This document shows positions 25,245 to 35,375 of a stretch of 64,000 nucleotides of DNA, piece after piece. The notes beneath the pieces were generated by a model, which searched no databases, was not told where the DNA came from, and was given only the letters and a program-made list of their open reading frames with translations. A program made the position numbers and the translations under genes. Numbering within the stretch: position 1 is the first letter of the stretch; the number at the start of each line of letters is the position of its first letter. The stretch comes from Heliocybe sulcata (taxonomy: Eukaryota; Basidiomycota; Agaricomycetes; Gloeophyllales; Gloeophyllaceae): the NCBI GenBank assembly GCA_004369045.1, contig ML213525.1:375789-439788 (forward strand). Direction: 5' to 3'.

Positions 25245-26291
25245 GTTTGGAATGGGGGCGGTTGCTTGCAGATTCTCGTGATATGTCATTGCCTGATAGA
25301 ACCTTATACGTATGCTGACTATGTACTGCTATGGGCCTGCCTCGATGTATTGATACATTGGCGCCGTGTTGCGGGTTTGATGTGCATGATTTAGAGAGGG
25401 GATTGTTCTCTAGCCTTATGTCATCTTGCAGATACGACAGCATTAGCTGCTTATTTATAGCGAAAGTGACGGCGCTGTGAACAAGATGACTGCGGCATCA
25501 GACGTACCTTGACCTTGATCTCGAAAGAGCGAGACCTGAGAAGCAGGCAGATCCGAGTCAGTGCTAAGCGCTAACAGACCACGAGACCCTCGAGATACCA
25601 TGCTGACAGGTAGGTCAGATATCTGTAAAGGAGATCAGAAAACTGTCAGCTGAAGCGTGTCTCGACTCTTGCCGTTATAGAAAAGGAGACACCCAGCTGG
25701 CTGAGCTCCGGGACCACATTAATCATTGTCAATACATCCTCTAATCGGCGGCTGTATACAAAGTTTGTTCTGTGAACTTGATGGGGTACCTTTATCATGG
25801 GAATGAAGCGTGTTTTGCAGACCTAATGTAGAGCATGCGCACCTGCATAAGAATACCTCGCACAGGTCAATTGGATCGATCGCTGAATCGATTTTGTCAC
25901 AACTGGAATCATAATCTACGCCGTGGTCACTGACCCCCGCTGTGTCGCAGCTGAGCTTGGTAGTAGGCATTGTAGGGAGCATAAAGCGTCGGTGCCTCCA
26001 GCGCAGAGCTGAAGAAAGATGCGACCCACTTGAGCCCACAAGATCTGCGTGGTGGCGTGAGATAGCCGAGATCGACATTGTCAGATTTGCACAGCCACTC
26101 CATACGGAATGTAACATCGACATTGTTATTTTTGGCTCTCTCAGTGGTCGTAGGAAAACTGGTGTTCTTCCGACCCATGCGTCCCTCAAAACGCGCGCCT
26201 CTGAGCTCTAACTTGTCACCGACCACCTTCCACCCGCCCCTCACAAGCAGTCGACAAGGCTTAGAGCTCGACGACCAGTTGCCAGCAGGCC
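25245..26291. other. intergenic region upstream of rhodopsin-domain paralogue 2
   Basis: About 1 kb with no gene. The last 100 bases (about 26215-26291) are similar to 30475-30554 and to 58729-58808, the promoters of the two truncated copies, so this is the likely source promoter. Confidence 0.5.
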
Positions 26292-28080
26292 ATGGGGCTG
26301 AACTTGCACGATCCTCTAGTCCAGATTAAACGTGCGTTCTTTCTCTACACTACTCAAGAGCTGACTGCGTAACTATCATCCCAGTAACCCAGGCGGTATG
26401 CGGGTTCGTCGCAATCTGCATGACTGTCTCTCGTCTCTACATCCGTAGAGGACGATATTGGTGGGACGATGCATGGGCTTTCTTCGCCCTCTTGAAGTAA
26501 GTGTCGAACTTGCTGAAGAGCATGCTATGGATGGGCGGTCGATGCACGCCATCCATCCATTCTTTGGGATGTGCCCCAACTTTCCCCGCGAAGAGGTCCT
26601 CAGGCGCCGCAGTCTCGCGTCGGCGATAACTAATATGAAACCTGTGTATCCCTCGCTGCCGGAGGCGCCGAGGGCTGTATTTCTTGCATCTCCTTTGGGA
26701 GTCTCAGGATCATCCCCGAAGGGCCCATGTGATAGCATGGCAGTCCGGTGTACTTCCTGCATCTCCTTGAGGTGCTGAAATATGGATGCGGGACCACACC
26801 ATCCTTCAACGGGGGTGAAATGACGCCGCTCATTGGCAGACTCCCGTCCCTGCATCTGGGTCATTCGCACGTTTGCAGGAGGCACATATCCGTCTACACG
26901 CCACCTGCCCATCTCACCTAAAGTGTCTGTACTTCCTGAATACGACCGCTGATCCTTTTTCTTCATGATCTAGTCTCTTCGTTCAATTTGCCGGCATCTT
27001 CATGCACGTCGAGAACCCCGCCCAGCTCCCCAAGACCAGCCGTGTAGCGGCCTACTATCTCATTGCCGTGACCTTCTATACCATCATCTGGTCCGCCCGG
27101 CTATCCATCCTGTTCACCATCATCAGGATCGACCCCGACCCCCGGATGCGGCAGCGCCTGAAATGGGTCGCCGGCTTCTTCATATTCGCGATCATTTTCT
27201 TCTTCTGCCAGCTGATGTGGGTGTGCGAGCCGCCGAGCAAGACGGCTTGGAAGGATGCGAAGAGTCCGCAGTGTGAGCTCGGTAGCCAGGTTGCTATCTG
27301 CCAGATCGTCAGTGAGTGTGATAGATAATTTGTCCCCGAAGACAGATTGTTAATCCCATTCCGCTACTAGCCGACGTTCTCTCCGATTTACTGCTTATGA
27401 TCCTGCCGCTGCGACTTATACGCGGTCTCCAGAATAAAGGCCTCCGCCGCCGACTCATGGTCATCTTTTCAACCTCCAGTGCGTCACCTTTCTTAGCTTC
27501 TCTCCTCTGTCTTCCTTCATTAACCGTCCTCCCAGTCGTGACCTCGGTCGTCTCCCTTGTCCACGCCGCCTACATCATCGCCGTCGGCGGCACAAAAGTC
27601 GTGCTGATAGCAGCAATCGAAGACTGCCTCTCTCTAACCGTCGCGAACCTGCCCGTGATGGCGACCTCGCTTTTCAAGGCGCTCGGCATGTACGCTGACG
27701 ACGACGCCGGCAGGGACAGCACGGTCGATGACGGCGAGGATATGCACTTCAAGAGCCGCACGACGCAGGCTTTCAGGAGCAGGCTTTCGGGTATGCTTAG
27801 TGGGATCAGTGGGACGAGGTCGAGAGGCGGCGGTGGCCGGACGACGGCGGGATTTGGATTGGGGAGGAGCACGGTTGGTACGGAGGAGACGGGTGATACG
27901 GAAGATACCGCGGATGAGATAAGTAAGGAGGTGGGTAAGCATGCTGAGCTTAAGGCGGCGAGGAGGGGGAAGACGGGGGATAATATGGTCGAGTTTGCTC
28001 CGACGTTGAGCTTGGGCCGCAGACAGGGGACGAGTGGCACGGCCTCTGTCAAGGCGGGAGAGCTGGGAGCTGAGACGTGA
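26292..28080 (+). CDS. rhodopsin-domain integral membrane protein, paralogue 2
   Basis: Paralogue of the gene at 13160-14572. It starts MGLNLHDPLVQIK; exon 2 gives LTQAVCGFVAICMTVSRLYI and RRGRYWWDDAWAFFALL; exon 3 gives LFVQFAGIFMHVENPAQLPK, VAAYYLIAVTFYTIIWSARL, a helix ending FFFCQLMWVCEPPSK; then DVLSDLLLMILPLRLIRGLQ, VVTSVVSLVHAAYIIAVGG and SLTVANLPVMATSLFKALGM, and a glycine-rich, charged tail of about 140 residues. The same seven-helix plan as paralogue 1, with strongest identity in the helices and divergence in the tail. Odd: intron 2 is about 470 nt (roughly 26500-26973), against about 55 nt in paralogue 1. Confidence 0.83.
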
Positions 28081-29256
28081 TTCCTTGGAGAATGGAAAAG
28101 TGCCCCGTCAAGGGGGCCGCGATACCCACTGTTCGACTTCCGTGTGCCTTTCCCCCTTGCATACTTATCTCGTATCTATGTAGCAGTAGTCATGTATCTA
28201 TACGTGTAGAATCTTAATGTAATATGGATCTCGACAGGCAGTAAACTGACGAACCGCACTCTACTCGTCCATCGTGGCATGTGTGGCATGCCCCAAGTGC
28301 AAGACGGATGCCATCGGGCACTCAGCGCTCAGCAGTTCGGGAATTTTCAGGTGATCAGCTTAGATCGAGATCATATGCACAAGGGAAGTGTTCAAAGGGG
28401 CCAGGACGGCACCATTTCTTGCGGGCCTCAGACTCGGGTAAATCACCGTCGGAGCTGAAGCTGAAGAACCGTGCGAACAAGGGCATCAATTCATAGAGTC
28501 GTGAGGGCCTAATTCACGCTCGCGAACACAGAGGATGCTGGGAGGAGTGGCGATGCGGAGAACGAGTCGCTCTCCTAGTTGTCATTGTACTGGTGAACTT
28601 GACAAGTTCGATTTGCGAGGTTGAAAGGGATTTAAGTCATTTATTGGTAGATAGTACAAACAGCTTACCTGGCTTGTGCTCATCCTTGTGATCTGCACGT
28701 GAAGAGACGTCCCTCACAGGAAGTCAATACGTCGATATTCCCGAAGAAAGCTGTGGAAGTATGAGGGGCAGTGTAACGCACGGGAGTCATTGGGAATTCC
28801 TTAAGGTAGACTAGATGCCCGGATATCGTGCACGGCGCGCGATGAATCCAGCCGGACTCTCGAGCGTGGAACAGTGGAGAGACGGACGATAGATCCGCGG
28901 GTGGATGGGGGCCGCGGGCTACGAGGAGAGACATTGTCGGTTAGACGGTGTGGTGGTGTAGTCCGGGACAACTTCAGGTAGGATAATTCTGTGAACAAGA
29001 AAACAGCAATAATCGTGACGGCTGAGAGCACGCCACAACGCACCGTGCCCCTCCAGCTCGAACGATCAAGCCCACCTCTGCGACCGCTTCAAGTGGTTGC
29101 CACACAGCATTGCCTTACTTTCAGCGCGAAATCTTGGCTGTTCCGACGGGTGGCGACAGGTAAAGAGCGTCGGCTATGTGAAACTGTCAGTAAGGAATAG
29201 AATAGGGTATAAATGGACGACGTACCTCGAGCGATATCCAACAAGTTGACGCATCC
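28081..29256. other. intergenic region, no firm gene
   Basis: About 1.2 kb. On the minus strand, 28801-29043 opens with a hydrophobic signal-anchor-like VLSAVTIIAVFLFTELSYLK followed by a basic tract, and could be the N-terminal exon of a lost or unrecognised membrane protein. I cannot extend it convincingly, so no gene is called. Confidence 0.4.
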
Positions 29257-30600
29257 CGAGCCCCAGAAAAGAGCGGGCGAGCTCAAGCGGAGCAGGGCGC
29301 GTCTGTGGAAACATTCACCGTTAGACGAGCGCCTCAGGAATTTATAGCAGGTACAGTACTAGTCTGGTACAGTCCGTTAGTTGCTCAGGAGCGTGAGAAT
29401 ACGCTGCGGCGAAGGCCGCAGGAGCAATTATATAGGAGCTAGCCCCGACGTCGCCACCAACGAGCACCAGCAAACGACTATCCTCTATTATGCCGACTTG
29501 GCTCGAGATGCGAACCGCGATGCGTGGAGTGTCCAAGTTTCCTCGCCGTACGCCTGAGGAGATCCGTGCACTCGTTGAACCGGCCGCCCAACGAATGTTC
29601 GGCTACATGCAGGCGCAGATTAGCTCTGTGATGTTCCTCGCACAAGATGCCCCCAGACGCGACGCCATGCTTCGAGAGCATCAGGTCAAGTGTAGCGCCG
29701 CTGGAATCATCGATGCGCCGGTGATCTCGGACGATCAGGATCCATACGCACTGCTAGCCATATACGATGATGCTCTCAGTGTGGGGGCACACACATTCAA
29801 AGAGTACCGTGGTCGCTTTCTTTCCGAGCACAACATCCTGCTGACAGAGACTCGAACATAGGCATTTCGACCGCATGCACCATGCTTTCGCTGCGACAAT
29901 GATCTTTTTGGAGGTCAAGGTTACTGAGTGGTCTCGAGACAAAGCTGTATGGACTGCATTCAATAAACGGTGGAATTTCATGTGAGAGTGATGTCTTCTT
30001 TGCATGCCATCCATCCCTTCTCATGTTGTATTTCTAGGCACGACCAGTGGCTCAACCCAGACAGCCCCCCACCTCATGGTGTCACCGGCACTCCTCCACC
30101 TCCCCCTCACCCACCCATGCCAAACAATGCAAGGACAATGACCGATGACGAGGTGACAGCCCTCATCACGCAGCCACTAGCACTATCGTCCATGCTGTTC
30201 TGTAGTCTGCCGGGTGGTGAAGAGAGTGGCATGTTCACCATTGAAGTCACGATCCATAGGGGGTCTTATCGCTATGGCATCCATTACGATGACTGCGATG
30301 CCACAATTCCTGTCGAGCCTGAGGAGCTGCGGTCGCTGTTGCTTGACAGTCATTGCATGAATGTGTAATTGATATGTTGTGCTTGTCATGTTTTCCTGGT
30401 CAATATTATCCTCTTTAGCTCTTAGTGGTTGAAGTGTTCTTCTAAAGTACGTGCCCCTAAATATATGTGCCTGACTTGTCCCTACTACCTTCCACCCACC
30501 CGCTCACAAGCAGTTGACATGGCCTTGAGCTCGAGGGCCAGCGGCCAGGAGACCATGGAGCTGAACTTGCACAATCCTTTGGTCCAGTATAAATGTGTGC
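29257..30600 (+). repeat. direct duplication, left copy (1.34 kb)
   Basis: Nearly identical to 57511-58854. Several landmarks (29342/57596, 29490/57744, 29970/58224, 30429/58683) all show the same offset of 28,254 bases, so there is no net insertion or deletion over at least 1.2 kb. It contains a TATA-like element, a three-exon gene, and the promoter plus first exon of a rhodopsin-domain gene. Identity falls off in the last 60 bases. The two copies are in the same orientation. Confidence 0.9.
29490..30368 (+). CDS. three-exon gene for a 254-residue unknown protein, copy 1
   Basis: Exons 29490-29803, 29862-29981 and 30038-30368; two GT-AG introns of 58 and 56 nt keep the frame, which supports a real gene. 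Seen: MPTWLEMRTAMRGVSKFPRR, a helical region with MFGYMQAQISSVMFL, then HAFAATMIFLEVKVTEWSRD, a proline-rich stretch (TGTPPPPPHPP), and a compact C-terminal domain with MFTIEVTIHRGSYRYG and EPEELRSLLLDSHCMNV. TATATA lies 60 bases upstream (29429-29434). No family is recognised; the proline linker between two folded parts suggests two domains. The second copy, 57744-58622, encodes an apparently identical protein. Confidence 0.65.
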
Positions 30601-30750
30601 TGTTTCCCTATGAGCACTATTCATGAGCTGACTGATTCATTATCATCCCCAGTGACCCAGGCCGCATGCGGGTTCATCGCAATCTGCATGATCACCTCTG
30701 GTCTCTACATCCGGAGAGGACATTATTGGTGGGACGATGTATGGGCAGGA
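30555..30750 (+). pseudogene. 5' fragment of a rhodopsin-domain membrane protein gene
   Basis: Starts MELNLHNPLVQYK, close to the first exon of the paralogue at 26292 (MGLNLHDPLVQIK), and continues after an intron as VTQAACGFIAICMITSGLYI and RRGHYWWDDVWA, matching exon 2. Homology then stops at about 30748, where the downstream flank of repeat copy A begins. The upstream 80 bases match the promoter of the intact gene. It has lost all but the first membrane helix. Confidence 0.8.
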
Positions 30751-31163
30751 CGATATCATAGATTCGGGTATACAATCATCGTCGGGACTACAGAGATACG
30801 AACATCTATGCCTACCTTGCGGCGACGTTATAGCTCATTCAGCGCTCGAGAATCTTTCATATACGATTGTCATTCAAGATTCCAAGAAATAATACCGAGT
30901 CCCTACACTACAATAAACGATTCGCCATCTGGTGAACCACCACTTCCTCCGAAAGTCTGCATCTCGACGAACCACCTTCCCGACATTGACCGTTAATAAC
31001 AGAGCGTTTCTGTGCTGCGAACGGATCCGTTACAGCCTCGACGAACAGCGCATCCAAAGAGTACTAGGGCATGCTCTAGGGTGCCAAGGCAGTGCCCGCC
31101 CGACCAGCCGGCGCGGAGCCGCGCATGTCCACAACGACGTATGCCATTTGAAGCAGACTGGAA

Positions 31164-31189
31164 GCTCTAGGGGACGTCTCCCCTAGAGC
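31164..31189. repeat. perfect palindrome in copy A flank
   Basis: Ten-base arms GCTCTAGGGG / CCCCTAGAGC around ACGTCT. The corresponding site in copy D (about 60051-60076) keeps the GGGG/CCCC core but is no longer perfect. Confidence 0.7.
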
Positions 31190-31213
31190 CTCCACGGCTA
31201 TCAGCTCCTGGGG

Positions 31214-31232
31214 TCCATAGGCAGCCTATGGA
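31214..31232. repeat. second perfect palindrome in copy A flank
   Basis: Arms TCCATAGG / CCTATGGA around CAG. The same palindrome with loop CTG (its reverse complement) is at 60007-60025 in copy D, so it is conserved in both copies. Could act as a 3'-end or terminal signal of the repeat unit; unproven. Confidence 0.7.
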
Positions 31233-31870
31233 GGGGTACCGCGACGCAGGCCAGGGAGGTGGGGGTGATCAAATCCCCACCTCGACACGCGAAGGTTGAT
31301 CAGACCCTCATCGTGTCCCTGCTAGCGTCACCCTGGCTGCCCGTGGATGGCTGACTGCGCACTGCGGGAGGCGAGCTCGCTTGGGCGTTGAGGACGAGCG
31401 GCTTGGTGCGCGACTGTCGAGGGATACAATGGGGATGGGCTTGCTTCGACCTCGTAGAGGGACGGTTGCTGCATGGTTGCCGAAGGACAGGGAAGAATGG
31501 GACAACGGCTGGGAAGGTCAGGTGGTCGCGTCGCGGAGGAGTAGACCGCGCATAGGCGGCTAGACGACCGTCGAAACGAGCATAAGCAATGACTCCACCG
31601 ACGACACGCAAAAGTCCAAGAAAGAGAAAGTACAACGCACGTTGAAGAGGAATGTGCGCCGACTGGAAAGGAACTATCCAAGCTGAAGGTAAAGAGTGAT
31701 TCCAAAGGAAAGCTGCGACGCGCGATGAAGATGAAGGGAATACGCGCCGAGCACCAAGAAATACCAAAACTCGAGAGACTTGATATGAGATTTTGTTCTT
31801 TTATTCTTTTTTTGGGTTTTGTTGCTTTTCTTATTTTTTTGTGTTTTCTTCTATCGTTCTTCGCGAGACG

Positions 31871-34057
31871 TTAACGCGAGCCCGAGACATTCTCCTTGCC
31901 GGACATCCTCTTTGCCCTCACCGGAGTACCGCCCACAATGCCATGTCGTCTGGCAGCAAGAGCCTGCCGGGGGACAGCCTGTGGAGACGACGACCCAAGA
32001 GTAGCATTCGCGCCTTTGCGGTTCACAGCGGAAACAGCCATTTCCATGCGAGACTGCTCGGCCACGGCGTTCCTGGGACGAGGGGTAGCGGGCTTCTTGC
32101 ACCTGGGCGACGATGGCGGGTTACCGGACAGCGTGAAGGAGGCGGGCTTGTTGTGGAGAGTCTGTTGACGGCGGGCGCGCTTGGTCTGCTTGGCGTCCTT
32201 CGCGCCGTTCTTGATAGCAAGAATGGGTTTTCCTGAGATGGTGATACAAGCAGGGATAGACTCGTCGTCGGCGATGGCAGGAGCTTGGACAGGTTCCTCG
32301 GAGATGATGACTAGAGCAGCAGCAGACTTCTCAGCCTCAACGATAAGAGCGACAGGGGGCTCCTCAGCATTGACGATAGGAACGACAGGAAGCTCCGCCT
32401 TAGCGACAGGAACAACGGGTGACTCCTCCTCCTCATCTTCTTCAAAGATGGTACGAAGAACCGGCGTCGTCCCCTTCTTGCGCAGGACTGGAACAGGCCT
32501 AGGCTTCCGCTCGTCAATGGGGATGCTGCATCGCCCATCGACTACAGGAACGACCGTACGCTCCTCGTCCTTAACGGTACCCGGAAGAGACTGGCGCTTG
32601 CCAAGTTGAGACACGAGGAGGTACTCGTCAGTCGGCTTGCTCTCAGACACCGCGACCTCGAGGACGGGACTTGCAGGAGGAGTAGGCAGCGCATCCTGCG
32701 TAGGTGAGGTGACAATGATGCCAGGGACAGGCGTCATCTTCAGGTCCTCGTCGTCGCTCGGAAGGTTCGCGTAGAGCGAGATGATTGCACTGTTGTCACC
32801 GCTGGGAGAGTCGCAAATCGTCTGTTCCTCGCTGGAGATAGTCTGCTCCGAGTACACCGAGGCACTGTCCGTATCCGTGTATAGAGAGATGAGGTCCGTG
32901 TTGTCGCCGCTGGGAGAGTCACTGATCGTCTCGGGATCGTTGCTGTCGCCGCTGGGAGATGCAGAGATGGCATTGTCCCGGTCGTTGTCAATGCTGGCAG
33001 ACTCGGAAATCGCCTTGTCCTCGCTAGTGATGGGCTGCGTGGGGTCCACAGTCCAGGAGGAGGGAGCAGCTTCGTCATCGGCGGAAAACAAAACATGGCT
33101 GGGCCCGGCAAAATCAGGCGACATCGGCGGAGTGGGGATACCGCAGTCACAGTCGCGACGATAGAACGTGATGCCAGACCTCCGCTTGTTCTTGCTCCTT
33201 CCCATCTCCTGCACCCAATCGACTGGCTTGATCTCCCTAGAGGTCGGCAAAGAATACCTTCGTCCCCCAATCATCCTGCACGGTGCGTGGGCAGGCAACC
33301 AGGTGGCTCGCTTTGCTGAGCGACCGGTGATAGGAGACCCAGCCAGGAGTGTCAACGGGCGAGGAGCAACTTTGACCGGAGGCGGGGTGCGCCAGAAAGC
33401 AAGGCCAGCAAGAACGGAGCCCGCAGGTGCTGGGGTGGCTGACAGTTTCTCGATGTCGTTGTCCGCAGTGACTACCGATGAGCGACTGAGCCATGACTTA
33501 AGACCAGCAAGCTTCGAGACAGAAGGCTCCGTGGGCCTGGACCCTTGCACATTGGGCGGGGTGCATGCGGGGAGAGGGAGACCGCTAGCAGAAGGCGAAG
33601 CGGGGAGCGAAGACCGAGCCTTGAGTACGCTGAGGATCGAGAGCTTGACCTCGACCACGGCATCCAGTAAGGCAATGCGCTGTGTCGCGGCATGTCAACG
33701 AACTACCAGGGCAAGAGGACGCGTTGGACGTACCTTCTCTACGACCCACTCTTTACAGCCACCCCAGTATTTCCTCCACACACGGAAGACACCGGAACCA
33801 TGATTCTTCGGTATCATATGTGTCAGCCGGTGAGCGCCTCGCAGTAGGTCAACATGACTTACATCGCCACTAGCCTGAGGAAGAATACCAACGGTGTCGA
33901 GGGAAGAAGCCCTGCTGAAGACCACGCGGACCAGGGCGATGACGCCCATGAGAGGAACCAATCCGCGGTAGTAGAGAACCGTGCAGAGACCAAACCCAAA
34001 GACACCAGCAATGAAGATGAAGAGGAGCCACATGGCCGGATCGATGCCGTCAGCCAT
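31871..34057 (-). CDS. copy A: intact single-pass acidic membrane protein of an undescribed repeat family
   Basis: Three exons, 34057-33863, 33805-33734 and 33679-31871, separated by 57 and 54 nt introns, all phase 0; 691 residues. Seen: a 10-residue N-terminus, one membrane segment (MWLLFIFIAGVFGFGLCTVL), a second hydrophobic stretch (GLVPLMGVIALVRVVFS), a cysteine/tryptophan-rich VWRKYWGGCKEWVVEK, then a long disordered region. It has FYRRDCDCGIPTPPMSP, three SPSGD repeats in an acidic serine-rich tract, a Val/Pro/Glu-rich tract (SPVVPV, LPVVPIV) and a basic C-terminus with an RxxL (RQAL), GIVGGTPVRAKRM and a KEN motif (31889-31897) close to the stop. No family is recognised. It is divergent from SFT2, 314 bases between start codons. 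Confidence 0.75.
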
Positions 34058-34159
34058 GGCGATTTAAAGCTTCGAGGACTGGTAGTAGGACTTGTCGATA
34101 TGCAAAGTCGATGTCGTACTGGCCAGAAAGAAGGAAGCCTGAAGAGGTAGCGGCTAGCA

Positions 34160-34166
34160 TTTTATA
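34160..34166 (-). promoter_or_regulatory. TATA box of copy A
   Basis: TATAAAA on the minus strand, about 105 bases upstream of the start at 34057. The same element at the same distance is kept in copy B (47450-47456). The shared sequence reaches back to about 34262, so the promoter was duplicated with the gene. Confidence 0.7.
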
Positions 34167-34371
34167 CGGGTAGCTAAAGCTGTCAGCCAGCGCGGCTGGC
34201 GCCTGACCTACTGCATTGAGCGTCTTCATGCTGCAGTCAGCCGCCGACATCGCGGTCGAAATCGCAAACAACCAGAGTGGGTGGCTGTGCTCTTCACGCG
34301 ACCCAGTCCCACGTGGCTTACCCCTACGTAGTGCATTGCGAGTCGTCCTTCGCACAGCTGAGCATCGCGCT

Positions 34372-35269
34372 ATGGCTCCTCCCCCTTCCACCGAACAAAA
34401 CTTCCGCGCCAATCTGTCGCAATTTCGCTGGGCAGGGGGAAGCACTGATGATTCCCAAGCGCAACCCGCGCCCTCCGCGAACCCGTTCAGCAGGTTCTAT
34501 AATGCGATAGGCGGCGGCTACGTCCCGCTGCGCTCAAGCGAGCGGTCGAATGAGGAGGAGGCGTATTTCGCATTGTCCAGATGGGAGAGGTGCGTGTATT
34601 GCGCTCTAAAGGAGGGATGGGGTTGGTAATTGAAGGAAGGACAGGTTATTGGGATTTGGGGCGTGTTTGCTGGGCGCAGCAGTCTGTTTCTTCGTCGCAT
34701 TCTTGACGATGCCATTACTTGCGCTACGGCCTGCAAAGTTCGCTCTCGCGTTCAGGTGCGAATGCATTCACTTCACACCAGAAGTACAGATGTCTAAGAA
34801 TCCCGCAGCTTGGGAAGCTTGCTAGTCATGTTTGGGTACGCCGACGTCTATGGTCTATCCCGTGTGAAGTCGCTGAAGTTACGCGGCGATCAGCTTCTCA
34901 GTGCTCATAGGTCCCATAAACCACATAAAACACCTCATATCGAGGGAGCGGCTCCCCTTCACCTTGGCATATTTCTCTAGCCTCGGACTGACTTTGTACT
35001 TCTCGCTGGGAGTGAGTCTATTTCTGGTTGCCCCGGCTTCTTAACGTATCTCAACCACCTGTAGGCACACTCATATATCGGCTCTCTAATATTTGCCGTC
35101 GTCCAGGTGCATTCTCCGACACCTCCTAAAGTGCCATCCTTTACTAACCACGATGAAGGTCATCGCACTTGTGTCCTACGTGCTCGCCTACTTTCCAGGA
35201 GGCATCCAAACCCTCCGCTTCGGCTCTCAAATGGCCATGCGCGGCGCAGGCAGCCTCCTCCCTTTGTAA
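34372..35269 (+). CDS. SFT2: vesicle transport protein SFT2
   Basis: Golgi membrane protein that assists fusion of endosome-derived vesicles with the late Golgi. Four or more exons. Seen: a polar N-terminus starting [59 protein letters not shown], then four membrane segments: [20 protein letters not shown], a helix ending [21 protein letters not shown], and [20 protein letters not shown], ending [19 protein letters not shown]. The RFGSQMA- ending and four-helix plan are typical. Only about 110 bases of upstream sequence lie outside the copy A repeat, so part of its promoter may come from the repeat. Confidence 0.88.
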
Positions 35270-35375
35270 CATGCACAATATGTTTCACCGCACAGCACTG
35301 AGGACGACTATAGCTACAGTTTTGACACGATATGTACAAACAGACCAGGGATCGGGTTGCTCATGACCCGTTTTG

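Larger units (their letters stand above)
30751..31870 (-). repeat. downstream flank of repeat family, copy A
   Basis: Matches, in opposite orientation, 59400-60440 downstream of copy D. Shared landmarks: the block behind minus-strand 31300-31767, two palindromes (31164-31189 and 31214-31232), and the outer block at 30760-30990 that matches 60290-60440. Both copies keep a frame of about 150 codons (31300-31767 minus; 59481-59939 plus), but three frames are open for much of the length and substitutions do not clearly favour one, so I treat it as noncoding. Confidence 0.7.

Noticed and set aside
28801-29043. Minus-strand frame with a signal-anchor-like start
   Set aside because: A single hydrophobic stretch followed by a basic tract with no recognisable continuation; too little to call a gene.
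31300-31767. 155-codon frame in the copy A flank, also open in copy D
   Set aside because: Several frames stay open in both copies and substitutions do not favour this one; more likely noncoding flank.
32740-33270. 176-codon minus-strand frame, repeated in copies B and C
   Set aside because: Overlaps copy A coding sequence in another frame and is kept only because the repeat copies are similar; no domain signal.
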